Shown: positions 1 through 9,402, numbered from the stretch's first letter. The stretch: 54,353 bases of DNA from Candidatus Scybalocola faecigallinarum (GCA_018711005.1 DVIT01000036.1:1-54353); one strand, 5' to 3'. Translations and numbers: made by a program. Notes: generated by a model not told the origin, from the sequence alone.

Positions 1-120
1 GATCTTATCCCCTTCCGCTCCCGGATCAAAAATAACCGCCGCTTTTGTATCTTTATTAACGAGCAAATAACAGTTGGTGCCTACCATTCCAAGCACCATG
101 GATTGTATTTCAAAATTCAT
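1..120 (-). CDS. MBL-fold metallo-hydrolase, N-terminal fragment (cut by window edge)
   Basis: The visible 40 residues read MNFEIQSMVLGMVGTNCYLL followed by a VNKDTKAAVIFDPG stretch. This is the first beta strands of the metallo-beta-lactamase fold as seen in glyoxalase-II-like YcbL hydrolases (a xxNCYLL...DPG pattern). The metal-binding HxHxDH motif would lie beyond the window edge, so the substrate cannot be judged. The start is ATG at 120, preceded by AAAGGAGTAATGCC. The gene begins 20 bases after the relA stop and is probably the last visible member of the relA operon. Fold assignment is fairly sure; the exact hydrolase is not. Confidence 0.72.
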   Translation of the reverse strand, partial: MNFEIQSMVLGMVGTNCYLLVNKDTKAAVIFDPGAEGDKI

Positions 121-140
121 GGCATTACTCCTTTATGCAG

Positions 141-2441
141 TTATCCCCGGGTACGCTCCACATCATAAACACAGTCCAGAGCGCGCAGCTTATCCACGAT
201 CTTAGTCAGCTCCGCACGGCCGGACACATCAAAACAGACGTTAATGGTCGCCGCCTGGTTCTTTCCGGTACGGCTCTGCATGGCAGTCACATTAATCTCC
301 CGTTCGGTAAAGACCTTGGCAACCTCCACAAGAACGCCCACGCCGTCATGGACATAAATGTTGATCTCCGCTTTGTAAAGCTCCTTGGACGCTCCGTCCT
401 CCTGCTGCCACTCGGCATCAATAAGGCGGGCGCGGTCAGACTCGGAAATGTTCATAATGTTCACACAGTCGGTGCGGTGGATGGAAATTCCCCGGCCCCG
501 GGTAATAAAGCCAACGATCTCATCGCCGGGCAGCGGATTGCAGCACTTGGAAAAACGCACCGCCACATCATCGATCCCACGGACAATAATGCCGCTTTTA
601 GACTTTTTATGGTGATCGGTGAGATTATTTTTAGCCTCAGCAATCTGGCTTAAAATCTGATCGTCTGTGATCATCTTTTTATGGGTCTTATTATACTCAT
701 CTAAAAGCTTGTTGATCACCTGGCCTTCCTTCAGGCCGCCGTGACCAATGGCGGCGCACACAGCGTCCCAGTCCTTAAATCCGTACTTGTGGAGAACCTT
801 TTCCACGTATTCCGGCTTTGTCAGGTCGCTTAAGGTCAGTGCCTTGGACTTGCAGTATTTATCAATAAGCTCCTTGCCCCGGATAATATTTTCTTCTTTA
901 AATTCTGTTTTAAACCACTGATTGATCTTGTTTTTGGCCTGGGTGCTCTTAACAATGGCCAGCCAGTCCCGGCTGGGGCCTTTGGAGTTTTGAGATGTGA
1001 TGATCTCAATACGGTCGCCATTTTGGATCTTATAATCAATATTCACCAGACGTCCGTTCACTCTGGCGCCCACCATCTTATTGCCCACGGCGCTGTGGAT
1101 ACTGTAGGCAAAATCAATCGGTGTAGAACCGTTAGGCAGATTTTTCACATCGCCTGCCGGCGTAAAACAGTAAACGCTTTCTGAAAACAGATCCAGGTCA
1201 TTTTTCAGCAGGCTCATAAACTCCTTGTTATCGGACATATCCCGCTGCCACTCCAGGATCTGGCGCAGCCACGTAAGCTTTGCTTCTTCACTGTTTTCAT
1301 TGTTGATCCCGTTAGGATCTTCCTTATACTTCCAGTGGGCCGCAATACCATATTCGGCAGTGCGGTGCATATCAAAGGTACGGATCTGGATCTCAAAAGG
1401 CTTCCCCTCCGGCCCGATCAGGGTTGTGTGGAGGGACTGGTACATGTTCTGCTTTGGCATGGCAATGTAATCCTTAAAGCGTCCCGGGATCGGTTTATAC
1501 TTTTCATGGATCAGTCCCAGGGCTGCATAGCAGTCCTTAATGGAATCCACAATAATGCGCACAGCAAACAGGTCGTAGATCTGATCCAACGTTTTATTTT
1601 GATTCACCATCTTTTTATAAATACTGAAAAAATGCTTTACCCGGCCGCTGATCTGAGCTTTGATGCCGCCCTTTTCCATACACTCGCTGACCTCGTCCAC
1701 AATAGCTGTCACATAGGCCTGACGCTCGCTGCGTTTAGATGCAATTTTTTCCGCCAGATCATAATAAACCTCCGGCTCAAGGTAGCGCAGCGCCAGGTCG
1801 TCCAGCTCGATCTTGATCTTGGAAATACCAAGCCGCTGGGCAATAGGCGCGTAAATATCCATGGTCTCCCTGGCCTTTTCCTTCTGCTTTGCCGGAGACC
1901 AGTATTTGGCTGTACGCATATTATGGAGCCGGTCCGCCAGCTTTACAAGGATGACCCGAATGTCCTTGGCCATGGCCAAAAACATCTTTCTGAGGTTTTC
2001 CGCCTGGATCTCCACCTTATCCTTGGCGTAAGACAGCTGTCCCAGCTTTGTAACGCCGTCAACAATAAGGGCCACCTCTTTGCCAAATTCCTTCTCGATC
2101 TCCTCATCGGTCATGACCGTATCTTCCACCACATCATGAAGGAGACCGCCGACGATCGTCTCTTTATCCAGCTCCAGATCCGCCAGGATCAGCGCTACGC
2201 TCAGCGGATGGATAATATAAGGCTCGCCGGACTTTCGAAACTGCCCCTCATGGGCCTTACTGGCAATATTATACGCCTTTTCGATCTGACTGATATCTGT
2301 GGAAGGATGATACTTTTTCACTCTTGCGATCAGCTGAGCATACAGATCCTCAGGAGCTGTAAAATCTTTTGTCTGAACAACTTCATCCTTACCTTCATCG
2401 ATTACGTCTGTTTCAAATACTTTTCCATGTTCCTGAGTCAT
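141..2441 (-). CDS. relA: Bifunctional (p)ppGpp synthetase/hydrolase (Rel/Spo)
   Basis: This long RelA/SpoT homologue (about 766 aa) makes and hydrolyses the stringent-response alarmone (p)ppGpp. Domains in order: an HD hydrolase domain with an intact HDVVEDT motif near residue 102, so hydrolase activity is expected; the synthetase domain with RFKDYIAMPKQNMYQSLHT around residues 310-330; a TGS domain (FTPAGDVKNLPNGSTPIDFAYS); a zinc-finger/helical region with CCNPLPGD; and a C-terminal ACT domain. I prefer ATG at 2441, which has GGTGAG upstream; an in-frame GTG at 2453 would add four residues. It follows apt by about 30 bases, the usual Firmicute apt-relA arrangement, so purine salvage and alarmone metabolism are probably co-transcribed. 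Confidence 0.96.
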   Translation of the reverse strand: MTQEHGKVFETDVIDEGKDEVVQTKDFTAPEDLYAQLIARVKKYHPSTDISQIEKAYNIASKAHEGQFRKSGEPYIIHPLSVALILADLELDKETIVGGLLHDVVEDTVMTDEEIEKEFGKEVALIVDGVTKLGQLSYAKDKVEIQAENLRKMFLAMAKDIRVILVKLADRLHNMRTAKYWSPAKQKEKARETMDIYAPIAQRLGISKIKIELDDLALRYLEPEVYYDLAEKIASKRSERQAYVTAIVDEVSECMEKGGIKAQISGRVKHFFSIYKKMVNQNKTLDQIYDLFAVRIIVDSIKDCYAALGLIHEKYKPIPGRFKDYIAMPKQNMYQSLHTTLIGPEGKPFEIQIRTFDMHRTAEYGIAAHWKYKEDPNGINNENSEEAKLTWLRQILEWQRDMSDNKEFMSLLKNDLDLFSESVYCFTPAGDVKNLPNGSTPIDFAYSIHSAVGNKMVGARVNGRLVNIDYKIQNGDRIEIITSQNSKGPSRDWLAIVKSTQAKNKINQWFKTEFKEENIIRGKELIDKYCKSKALTLSDLTKPEYVEKVLHKYGFKDWDAVCAAIGHGGLKEGQVINKLLDEYNKTHKKMITDDQILSQIAEAKNNLTDHHKKSKSGIIVRGIDDVAVRFSKCCNPLPGDEIVGFITRGRGISIHRTDCVNIMNISESDRARLIDAEWQQEDGASKELYKAEINIYVHDGVGVLVEVAKVFTEREINVTAMQSRTGKNQAATINVCFDVSGRAELTKIVDKLRALDCVYDVERTRG

Positions 2442-2473
2442 ATTTCTCACCACTTTCTTTTACATGAACACCA

Positions 2474-2998
2474 TTACTTACCTTCGTAAATCACCGCAGA
2501 CTCCACCGGATAGCCTTCAAGACGCTTACGGCCCTTAAGCCCTGCCAGTTCAATAAGGAAAATGACCTTGACAACCTTGCCGCCAAGCTTTTCCACCAGA
2601 CGGATATTGGCTTCCATGGTGCCTCCGGTAGCCAGGAGATCATCCACAAGAACAACCTTTTGTCCCGGCTTAATGGCATCCACATGCATCTCCACTTCGG
2701 CAGTACCATACTCCAGCTCATATTCCTGGGATACCGTCTCCCTGGGCAGCTTGCCTTTTTTGCGGATAACAACAAAACCTTTGCCTAATTTATATGCAAT
2801 GGGCATACCGAAAATAAATCCTCTGGCCTCCGGACCTACGACTACATCAAAGTCCAGTCCGTCTAAGAAACCGCTCATGGTATCAATGGCCATCTGAAGC
2901 CCCTGAGGATCCTGGATCACCGTTGTAATATCTCTGAAAATAATCCCTTCTTCCGGGAAGTCCGGTATACTCATAATGTAATCTTCAAGTTTTTTCAT
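2474..2998 (-). CDS. apt: Adenine phosphoribosyltransferase
   Basis: Converts adenine and PRPP to AMP in purine salvage in the cytosol. The 174-aa length is typical. The type I phosphoribosyltransferase PRPP loop is clear (VVLVDDLLATGGTM), as are the N-terminal IPDFPEEGIIFRDIT signature and VVGPEARGF. The reading frame is open upstream to 3082, but the start is ATG at 2998 (MKKLEDYIM): it has AAGGAGC eight bases upstream and matches the family N-terminus. It lies between recJ and relA in the conserved secDF-recJ-apt-relA order. Confidence 0.96.
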   Translation of the reverse strand: MKKLEDYIMSIPDFPEEGIIFRDITTVIQDPQGLQMAIDTMSGFLDGLDFDVVVGPEARGFIFGMPIAYKLGKGFVVIRKKGKLPRETVSQEYELEYGTAEVEMHVDAIKPGQKVVLVDDLLATGGTMEANIRLVEKLGGKVVKVIFLIELAGLKGRKRLEGYPVESAVIYEGK

Positions 2999-3110
2999 CT
3001 GTTTTAAGCTCCTTTTCAACACTCTGCTTCCGCATACACCGCGGACCCAGTATGGGCAGATTATTCCTCTATTATATACCAAATATTCTGAAAATGGAAG
3101 ATACTTCTTC

Positions 3111-4892
3111 TCACCTGGGGATATGGCAATAGCCGGTCACTACCATTTGTATGGTTTCTTTTCCCATATATTCATTAATGTCCGGATAATAGGTCATGGC
3201 AATCTCCACATGATTGCTCCTGCCGTTAAACATCCGGCTGCATTCCTCCCGGCCAAATTCTTCTTCTATAAAAGCCTTAAAGGCAGGAATATCCCCAAAA
3301 TAGATGGCTTCCATAGATGTTTTATAATCATCCATAACGGTCATTTTCAGCACATTTTGATTTTTCCCAAAAACCCGGGCATCTAAAATACGAAAATATT
3401 TTTCCGCAAATACAGGCTTGGAATTTCCCTTTCCAAAAGGCTCCAAAAGCTCCAGCTGGCGTATAAAGTCTTTGGTAGCATACCCCACCGGCATGGGCAC
3501 ATCAATACGCACGACAGGGATAAAATCCTGAGCCGTCAATGTAGATGCCTGATTCAGATTTTCCCGCAAAGCTTCCAGATTTTCTTCCTTCAGCGTTAAT
3601 CCCGCAGCCATGGGATGGCCGCCGAAGCGTTCTAAAAGCCCTTTCTGCCGGGTCAGCTCCATAAACATATTGTATGCTTCAATGGATCGTCCCGAACCTT
3701 TCACACAGTGATCCTCCACCCGTGTAAAAACAATGGCCGGTTTATGGTACTTTTCCTTGACCCGGCCGGCAATAATGCCTACAAGGCTTTCATGGCAATC
3801 CTCCAAAAGCACTAAAAGCACCTTGTCATCTTTAATGGACGAATTTTCAATCCGCTCCACTGCCTGTTCAAAACCGGCCACCGTCAGGTTTTTCCGGCTG
3901 TCATTCAGCTCCTTTAAGTCCTGGGCAATGGTACGGGCACGGTTTTCATCAGTTTCCTCCAAAAGATCCAGGGCGATCTTTACTGTATCCAGCCGTCCCG
4001 CCGCATTAAAGCATGGTCCGATGACAAAACCGATATGATAGGCGCTCAGGCGGGCAGGATTTAATGCATTGACTTCCATAAGGGCCTTCAGGCCAATGTT
4101 TTTTGTATGCTTTACCATGTTCAGTCCAAGCTTTACAATGATCCGGTTCTCATCCTGTAGATCCATCACATCGGCCACTGTAGCAATAGCCGTATACTCT
4201 AAAAGGGCATATTTTTCCGCTTCCGGAATATGGCACCGGTCATACAAATGGCAGATCAGCTTAAATGCAACGCCGGCGCCGCACAGCTTTTTAAAGGGAT
4301 AGGGGCAGTCCGGCTGCTTTGGATTGACAATGGCATCTGCATCCACCCGAAGGGTCCTCATGGTGTGATCCGGCAGCTCCTCAAAAGGAATATCATGGTG
4401 ATCCGTGACGATCACCTTCATGCCCAGGGCCTTTGCCCGGGCTACCCCTTCAAATGCGGCAATGCCATTATCACAGGTTACGATCATGGATGCGCCCCGC
4501 TGGTGGGACTGCTCCACGATCCGGCAGTTTAAACCGTAGCCTTCAGACACCCGGTCCGGCGTATAGATCATACAGTCTGCGCCGATCCTTGAAAATCCGG
4601 TTTTAAGGATAAAGCCGGACATGATCCCATCCACATCAAAATCTGAAGCAATGGCGATCTTTTCCTTATTTTCAACAGCTTCCAGAAGCATATCTGCTGC
4701 CAGCTTTAAATCCTTCAGCAGCAGAGGATCATAAAAATCCTTTTCTGTTCCGTACAAATATTTTCTTATATCCTCATATTCCCGTACATCCCGGTTGACG
4801 ATCAGCCGGGCCAGCACCGGATTAATATGGAAATCTTGTGCAATCTTATTAAAGTCTGCCCTTTTTGCAGTAACAACCCACTTTTCCTTCAT
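3111..4892 (-). CDS. recJ: Single-stranded-DNA-specific exonuclease RecJ
   Basis: A 5'-3' ssDNA exonuclease of the DHH phosphoesterase family, used in recombination and mismatch/base-excision repair. The 593-aa protein shows the DHH core: ASDFDVDGIMSG (metal-binding Asps), MIVTCDNGI and VTDHHDIP near residues 160-170. It then has a DHHA1 domain with GRxxxxxP-type and FGGHPMAAGLTL motifs (GSGRS...RFGGHPMAAG), and a C-terminal OB-like domain. The start is ATG at 4892 with TGGAGGAACCAG before it, not the upstream in-frame codons to 4925. The gap to secDF is about 100 bases and holds two hairpins but no clear terminator, so co-transcription is likely. Confidence 0.94.
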   Translation of the reverse strand: MKEKWVVTAKRADFNKIAQDFHINPVLARLIVNRDVREYEDIRKYLYGTEKDFYDPLLLKDLKLAADMLLEAVENKEKIAIASDFDVDGIMSGFILKTGFSRIGADCMIYTPDRVSEGYGLNCRIVEQSHQRGASMIVTCDNGIAAFEGVARAKALGMKVIVTDHHDIPFEELPDHTMRTLRVDADAIVNPKQPDCPYPFKKLCGAGVAFKLICHLYDRCHIPEAEKYALLEYTAIATVADVMDLQDENRIIVKLGLNMVKHTKNIGLKALMEVNALNPARLSAYHIGFVIGPCFNAAGRLDTVKIALDLLEETDENRARTIAQDLKELNDSRKNLTVAGFEQAVERIENSSIKDDKVLLVLLEDCHESLVGIIAGRVKEKYHKPAIVFTRVEDHCVKGSGRSIEAYNMFMELTRQKGLLERFGGHPMAAGLTLKEENLEALRENLNQASTLTAQDFIPVVRIDVPMPVGYATKDFIRQLELLEPFGKGNSKPVFAEKYFRILDARVFGKNQNVLKMTVMDDYKTSMEAIYFGDIPAFKAFIEEEFGREECSRMFNGRSNHVEIAMTYYPDINEYMGKETIQMVVTGYCHIPR

Positions 4893-4919
4893 CTGGTTCC
4901 TCCAAATCTCTATAAACCG

Positions 4920-4992
4920 CAACACGCCCGGGAGCTTTCCCCCGAGCGTGAACAGTTGCTTTGTCAGTCCGGCGGCATAGCCGGAGTATTCC
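4920..4992 (-). other. Two GC-rich hairpins between secDF and recJ
   Basis: In the minus-strand transcript the intergenic sequence folds into a TCCGGC...GCCGGA stem just after the secDF stop and a stronger CACGC(T)CGGG...CCCGGGCGTG stem at about 4920-4950. No T-tract follows either one, so they are more likely mRNA processing or stability structures than terminators. Confidence 0.4.
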
Positions 4993-7158
4993 TTAAATTT
5001 CCTTTTTGCCCCTGTTTTTCATAATACACCATAGTGTGCCTGAAATGCATACCGATGAAAAGGCTCCGGCAATAATACCGGCCATAAGCGGAAGGGCAAA
5101 TTCCCTGATCGAAGAAACGCCCAGGACAAACAGCATAAATACCATAATAAATGTTGTAAAAGAAGTATTTATACTTCTGGAAAAGGTCTGCGTAATACTT
5201 ACGTTTGTGATCTCCTCCAGAGATGCACCTTCCATAAGCGTCCGGTTTTCCCGGATGCGGTCAAAAATAACAATGGTAGCGTTAATGGAATACCCTACGA
5301 TGGTAAGCATACATGCAATAAATGTATTGCCCACAGGGATCCGCACAACCGCATAGACCGCCAGGACAACTAAAACGTCATGGAACAGGGCAATCACAGC
5401 GCTGGCGCCGATCTTAAAGTCTTTAAACCGGATCCAAATATAGATCAGCATAAGGATACCGGAAATCACTACGGATATAACGGCATTTCTGCGCATCTCG
5501 CTGCTGACAACACCGCTAATATTACTTTCAGTAATCTCGCCGTCCTCTACGCCATAATCCTGAGCCAGCGCTTCTTTTAATGCTGTCCGCTGGCTCTGAT
5601 CAAGCACCGGGGTCTTAATGACCACATCATTGCTTTCCTGCACGTTTTGGAGCTGAATATCTGTGATCCCTGTAGTTTCCTCGATCATCTCACGCAGCGC
5701 CGTGCCCCCGTCTCCGGTAACATCCACATAGGAATCCAGCGTTACTGTCATTGATGTTCCGCCGGTAAAATCCAGACTGTAATTTAACGTACTGCCGCTT
5801 CCTGCCCCGTTAATGCCCATAGTAAGCAGCCCGGCCCCGATCACTATAACAGAAATCAGGTAAAAGATGGCTTTATGGCCGGTAAAGTTAAAGGGCTTAT
5901 GCTCTTTCTGCCGTCCGTAAAACTTCTCATCCGTAATTCCCATGACATAAAACCCGTTCATTACAATCCGGGTCACAAACAAAGCAGTAATCATGGACAG
6001 GACGATACCTAAAGCCAGAGTTGTTGCAAAACCTTTAATGGAACCGGTGCCCATAATATAAAGCACGGCCGCTGCGATCAGGGTAGTAATATTTCCATCC
6101 AGGATTGCGGATAAGGCTTTATGATACCCGAGCTTCATAGCGCTTTGTACCGTATGCCCCTTGGCAATCTCCTCTTTTACACGGGTAAAAATAATAACAT
6201 TGGCATCTACAGCCATGCCGATGGACAAAATAATACCTGCGATCCCCGGCAGCGTCAGGGTAACGTCCAAAGCATTTAAAAAGCACAGCATCATGACCAG
6301 GTACAGTGCCAGGGCAATACCGGAGGCCAGTCCCTGGATCCGGTAAAAGGCGATCATGAAAATGACCACAATAACAAAGCCGATAGCGGCTGCCAAAAGG
6401 CTTGTTCCTACTGCATCTTCACCCAGCCGCGCTCCTACTACGCTGGACTGGACTTCTGTTAAGGTCAGCTTTAAAACACCCAGACGGATACTTGTGGCCA
6501 GACTGTTAGCCTGATCATACGTAAAGTTTCCGGTGATCACACAGTTTCCGCCGGAAATGGTCTGATTAACCTGAGGTGCGCTGATGATCTGTCCGTCATA
6601 AACAATATAAATGGGTTTATCAATATTTCTTGCAGTGGCTTCCTCAAACTTTTGAGCGCCCTCGCTGCTAAAGGTCAGCCGAACCACATATTCATTATTA
6701 CCGAACTCATTTGGCTCGGTGACTACCTGGGCATTCACCACATCATTGCCGTCCAGCACCAGGTTCATGCCGCTGTCACTGTCTGAGGACGCTTCATAAA
6801 ACTGGATCGTTCCCGGATTTCCAAGGGTTTCCAGAACTTCCTCAGCATTGTAAACGCCGGGGATCTCCACGTTGATCCGGTTTGAGCCTTCCTGATAAAC
6901 CTCAGCCTCAGTGCTGTATACGCCAACCCTTTGCTGAAGCTTGTATACCGTATCCCGCATATCTTCAGCTGAAGGATTGCTTTCATTGGCTTCATAGGTA
7001 ATGCTCACGCCGCCGGCCAGATCCAGCCCCAGCTTAATATTTTGGGCGCTTCCCTGGTGCTTTTCACCTACGCCCACGGCAGAAACATATGTACCTGCCA
7101 GGATCGCCAGAATAACCAGGACAAAGCCCAGAATATTCCATATTTTATGATTTTTCAC
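4993..7158 (-). CDS. secDF: Fused protein translocase subunit SecDF
   Basis: A membrane-embedded RND-type subunit that uses the proton gradient to assist Sec export. The 721-aa single chain fuses SecD (about 1-410) and SecF (about 420-721). An N-terminal TM helix is followed by the periplasmic P1 region with LGLDLAGGVSITYE, then six-TM bundles carrying GIAGIILSIGMAVDANVIIFTRVKEE (SecD motif, TM4 Asp) and, in the SecF half, VLAVYAVVRIPVGNTF and ATIVIFDRIREN. Fused SecDF is normal in Firmicutes. The start ATG at 7158 overlaps the scfB stop at 7155 by four bases (ATGA), indicating translational coupling to the SCIFF maturase. Confidence 0.96.
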   Translation of the reverse strand: MKNHKIWNILGFVLVILAILAGTYVSAVGVGEKHQGSAQNIKLGLDLAGGVSITYEANESNPSAEDMRDTVYKLQQRVGVYSTEAEVYQEGSNRINVEIPGVYNAEEVLETLGNPGTIQFYEASSDSDSGMNLVLDGNDVVNAQVVTEPNEFGNNEYVVRLTFSSEGAQKFEEATARNIDKPIYIVYDGQIISAPQVNQTISGGNCVITGNFTYDQANSLATSIRLGVLKLTLTEVQSSVVGARLGEDAVGTSLLAAAIGFVIVVIFMIAFYRIQGLASGIALALYLVMMLCFLNALDVTLTLPGIAGIILSIGMAVDANVIIFTRVKEEIAKGHTVQSAMKLGYHKALSAILDGNITTLIAAAVLYIMGTGSIKGFATTLALGIVLSMITALFVTRIVMNGFYVMGITDEKFYGRQKEHKPFNFTGHKAIFYLISVIVIGAGLLTMGINGAGSGSTLNYSLDFTGGTSMTVTLDSYVDVTGDGGTALREMIEETTGITDIQLQNVQESNDVVIKTPVLDQSQRTALKEALAQDYGVEDGEITESNISGVVSSEMRRNAVISVVISGILMLIYIWIRFKDFKIGASAVIALFHDVLVVLAVYAVVRIPVGNTFIACMLTIVGYSINATIVIFDRIRENRTLMEGASLEEITNVSITQTFSRSINTSFTTFIMVFMLFVLGVSSIREFALPLMAGIIAGAFSSVCISGTLWCIMKNRGKKEI

Positions 7159-8528
7159 GCCTCATTCCCTTCTTCCTCTGCGGCCAGAGCGGCTTTGATC
7201 ATAATGGCGCATTCAACCCTTTTACGCATAAGGTCGCAGCCAATATCGTAAGCATCTGTAATGCTGTGGGTAAAATTATAGGCATTAGCCGCACAGCCGC
7301 CGCTGCAGTAAAAGCGGGCAAAGCACTGACGGCACTTGTCCTTTGCATAGACATTGCACATTTTAAATTCATCCCGGATGTCGGTGCGCACAATGCCTTC
7401 ATCCACATTTCCCATAAGAAATTCTTCCTGTCCCACAAACTGATGGCAGGGGTACAGATCGCCCCATGGGGTCACTGCCAGGTATTCGGTTCCTGAACCG
7501 CATCCGGAGAGCCGTTTTGCCACACAGGGGCCTCCTGTAAGATCGATCATAAAATGGAAGAAGTTAAAACCTCTGCCTTCTTTATGGCGGCGGATCATTT
7601 CTTTAGCCAGCTCGTCATACTGCTCACATAATACAGGAACATCTTCCGGAGTGATGGCGTAATCTTCTGTTGGCGGCGCAACTACAGGCTCTACGGAAAT
7701 CTGCTTAAAGCCCATGTCCGCCAGACTTAATACATCCCTGGCAAAGTCTGTGTTGTAATGGGTAAAAGTTCCCCGCACATAATAGTTTGTCTGGTTGCGG
7801 CTTTCTGCCATTTTAACAAACTTGGGCATGATCAGATCATAGCTGCCTGTTCCGTTGCGGAAAGGACGCATATGGTCATGGACTTCTTTACGTCCGTCCA
7901 CACTTAACACCACGTTAGCCATTTCTTTATTGGCAAATTCCATAATATCGTCGTTTAATAAAACGCCGTTGGTCGTTAATGTAAAGCGGAACTTTTTGTT
8001 GTGGAGCTTTTCCTGGCTGCGGCCGTAAGCCACCAGCTGCTTAACCACGTCAAAGTTCATCAGGGGTTCGCCGCCGAAAAAGTCCACTTCAAGGTTCACC
8101 CGGTTACCGGAATTGGCAATAAGGAAATCCAGGGCCTTCTTGCCTACCTCATAGCTCATCAGCGCCCGGCGGCCATGGTACTCGCCTTCCTCGGCAAAGC
8201 AATATTTACATGCCAGATTACAGTCATGGGCAATATGGAGACACAGTGCCTTTACTACTGTAGGACGCTTTTTAAAATCTATAATATAATCTTTATAATC
8301 ATCCTCTGCAAAAAGCATGCCCTCAGCCTTTAATTCTTCAATTTCACTAAAGGCTTCTTCAATATCCTTTTTTTCGTACACACCGCCCAGACGGGTGATG
8401 ATCTCATCTTTGGAACATTGCTCATATAAGGCGATCACATCATAAACAAGGTCGTCCACCACATGGACAGAGCCGCTGTTTACATCCAGAACAATGTTGT
8501 AGCCGTTATTTTTATATTGATGAATCAC
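7155..8528 (-). CDS. scfB: Radical SAM thioether-forming SCIFF peptide maturase
   Basis: A 457-aa radical SAM/SPASM enzyme that installs sulfur-to-carbon thioether links in the SCIFF peptide encoded just upstream (ranthipeptide class, TIGR03974-like). The N-terminal ~90 residues resemble a peptide-recognition (RRE-type) domain. The radical SAM 4Fe-4S motif is CNLACKYC (Cys103, 107, 110). The C-terminal SPASM domain is cysteine rich (CHQF, CNVYAKDKC, CRQCFARFYCSGGC) and should bind two auxiliary clusters. The four-base overlap with secDF and the precursor upstream match the conserved clostridial locus. The functional assignment rests on context plus motifs and is strong. Confidence 0.94.
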   Translation of the reverse strand: MIHQYKNNGYNIVLDVNSGSVHVVDDLVYDVIALYEQCSKDEIITRLGGVYEKKDIEEAFSEIEELKAEGMLFAEDDYKDYIIDFKKRPTVVKALCLHIAHDCNLACKYCFAEEGEYHGRRALMSYEVGKKALDFLIANSGNRVNLEVDFFGGEPLMNFDVVKQLVAYGRSQEKLHNKKFRFTLTTNGVLLNDDIMEFANKEMANVVLSVDGRKEVHDHMRPFRNGTGSYDLIMPKFVKMAESRNQTNYYVRGTFTHYNTDFARDVLSLADMGFKQISVEPVVAPPTEDYAITPEDVPVLCEQYDELAKEMIRRHKEGRGFNFFHFMIDLTGGPCVAKRLSGCGSGTEYLAVTPWGDLYPCHQFVGQEEFLMGNVDEGIVRTDIRDEFKMCNVYAKDKCRQCFARFYCSGGCAANAYNFTHSITDAYDIGCDLMRKRVECAIMIKAALAAEEEGNEA

Positions 8529-8586
8529 AGAAATTCTCCTAACTTTTTATGATTATGGTACATGGACCATCCGGCCCACGAATAAT

Positions 8587-8612
8587 AAGCAGCGGCTGTA
8601 ACACCGCTGCTT
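8587..8612. other. Hairpin between SCIFF gene and scfB
   Basis: A perfect 9-bp inverted repeat (AAGCAGCGG/CCGCTGCTT) with an 8-base loop sits 78 bases after the SCIFF stop. There is no good T-tract on the minus strand, so it would be at most a weak terminator. It could instead stabilise a short abundant precursor mRNA relative to the maturase. That role is inference. Confidence 0.45.
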
Positions 8613-8689
8613 ACTTAAATTTTATTCATCCGTTTGTACTTTTTATGTACCCGAACTAAAAACAAACTGCCACGGAAGCCTTCCGGTGA

Positions 8690-8833
8690 TTATTTGTTGT
8701 TTTCGCAGCTCTGGTTACCAACAGTACATGAAGTTTTACATGCGGACTGGCAGGATGTCTGGCACTCACCGCAGCCACCTTTTGCCATTGTATTTTTTAA
8801 AGTTTTAGAAGTTAATGTTTTTACGCGCTTCAT
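8690..8833 (-). CDS. scfA: SCIFF ranthipeptide precursor (six cysteines in forty-five residues)
   Basis: A 47-residue peptide beginning MKRVKTLTSKTLKNT, with six cysteines at positions 21, 24, 28, 32, 36 and 43. This is the SCIFF hallmark: a conserved leader followed by a Cys-rich core in which cysteines are cross-linked to acceptor residues by the adjacent radical SAM enzyme. The start is ATG at 8833 after a near-perfect AAAGGAGGAAACGGT; the longer open frame to 8908 runs into the promoter leader. The mature role is unsettled; quorum sensing and metabolism have been proposed for this class. Confidence 0.95.
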   Translation of the reverse strand: MKRVKTLTSKTLKNTMAKGGCGECQTSCQSACKTSCTVGNQSCENNK

Positions 8834-8921
8834 ACCGTTTCCTCCTTTATTTTTATAAGATGCCGTCCTTTGGGCACCTGCTTTTAGCGGGATATACAGC
8901 TTTAACACCTATCCTTCGGCT

Positions 8922-8950
8922 ATTATAGCACATGCTCCTGGTTTTTTAAA
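8922..8950 (-). promoter_or_regulatory. Predicted sigma-A promoter of the SCIFF gene
   Basis: On the minus strand TTTAAA, 17 bases and TATAAT (8922-8927) with an extended TG two bases before the -10. The transcript would start near 8915, giving an ~80-base leader before the SCIFF start. Confidence 0.6.
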
Positions 8951-8974
8951 GCTGTTTTTTTCAGTTTTCCCATG

Positions 8975-9000
8975 AAAGCCGGGCCTTAGCGGCTTTTTTC
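8975..9000 (+). terminator. Weak rho-independent-like hairpin
   Basis: AAAGCCG/CGGCTTT with a T-run on the plus strand only. No plus-strand gene lies upstream; on the minus strand it follows the TIGR04086 gene without a T-tract. Its role is uncertain. Confidence 0.3.
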
Positions 9001-9039
9001 TGCAATATAGCCCCAAAGTCCGGTATAAATGGCTTCCGG

Positions 9040-9402
9040 TCAGCTGATCATGCCGCCCAGCATAGCGCTGCCGGCGCAGACGAGGATTGTTGTAATGTAT
9101 CCCGTAATATTAACGCCCTCTGCCCCGGAAATTCCAAAAGAAATCACCAGCAGGACAGCGGCATAGATGAGCCCTGTCAGCAATCCCCACAAATATTTCT
9201 TTTCTTTCATCCCTTTTCCTGCCGCAAATCCGCCTAAGAGGCAGGCGCCGATCTGAATGATCACTGCCCCCACATTAATTTTTCCGTCACTGAAACGAAA
9301 AAGCCAGGCGATCAGGCTAAGCACAGCCATGGCTGCCACTGTTGCCAGCGCTGCAATGATCAGCGCTCTTGCCATTGAAATCCCTAATCGCTTTACATCC
9401 AC
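9040..9402 (-). CDS. TIGR04086-family four-TM membrane protein
   Basis: A small integral membrane protein of about 120 residues with four hydrophobic segments (about 15-35, 45-65, 73-92 and 99-117) and a conserved Gly-rich ACLLGGFAAGKG turn. It resembles the TIGR04086/YrzE family, which is commonly found beside SCIFF genes; its function is not known. Start choice is awkward: AAGGAGG directly abuts ATG at 9411, whereas GTG at 9402 is nine bases downstream of it, so I use GTG at 9402. An upstream in-frame GTG at 9435 is less likely. Confidence 0.82.
   Translation of the reverse strand: MDVKRLGISMARALIIAALATVAAMAVLSLIAWLFRFSDGKINVGAVIIQIGACLLGGFAAGKGMKEKKYLWGLLTGLIYAAVLLVISFGISGAEGVNITGYITTILVCAGSAMLGGMIS

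Noticed and set aside
1335-2489. Long plus-strand open frame (384 codons) opposite relA
   Set aside because: It lies wholly antisense to a clear relA, has no ribosome site or domain, and is explained by the codon composition of the real gene.
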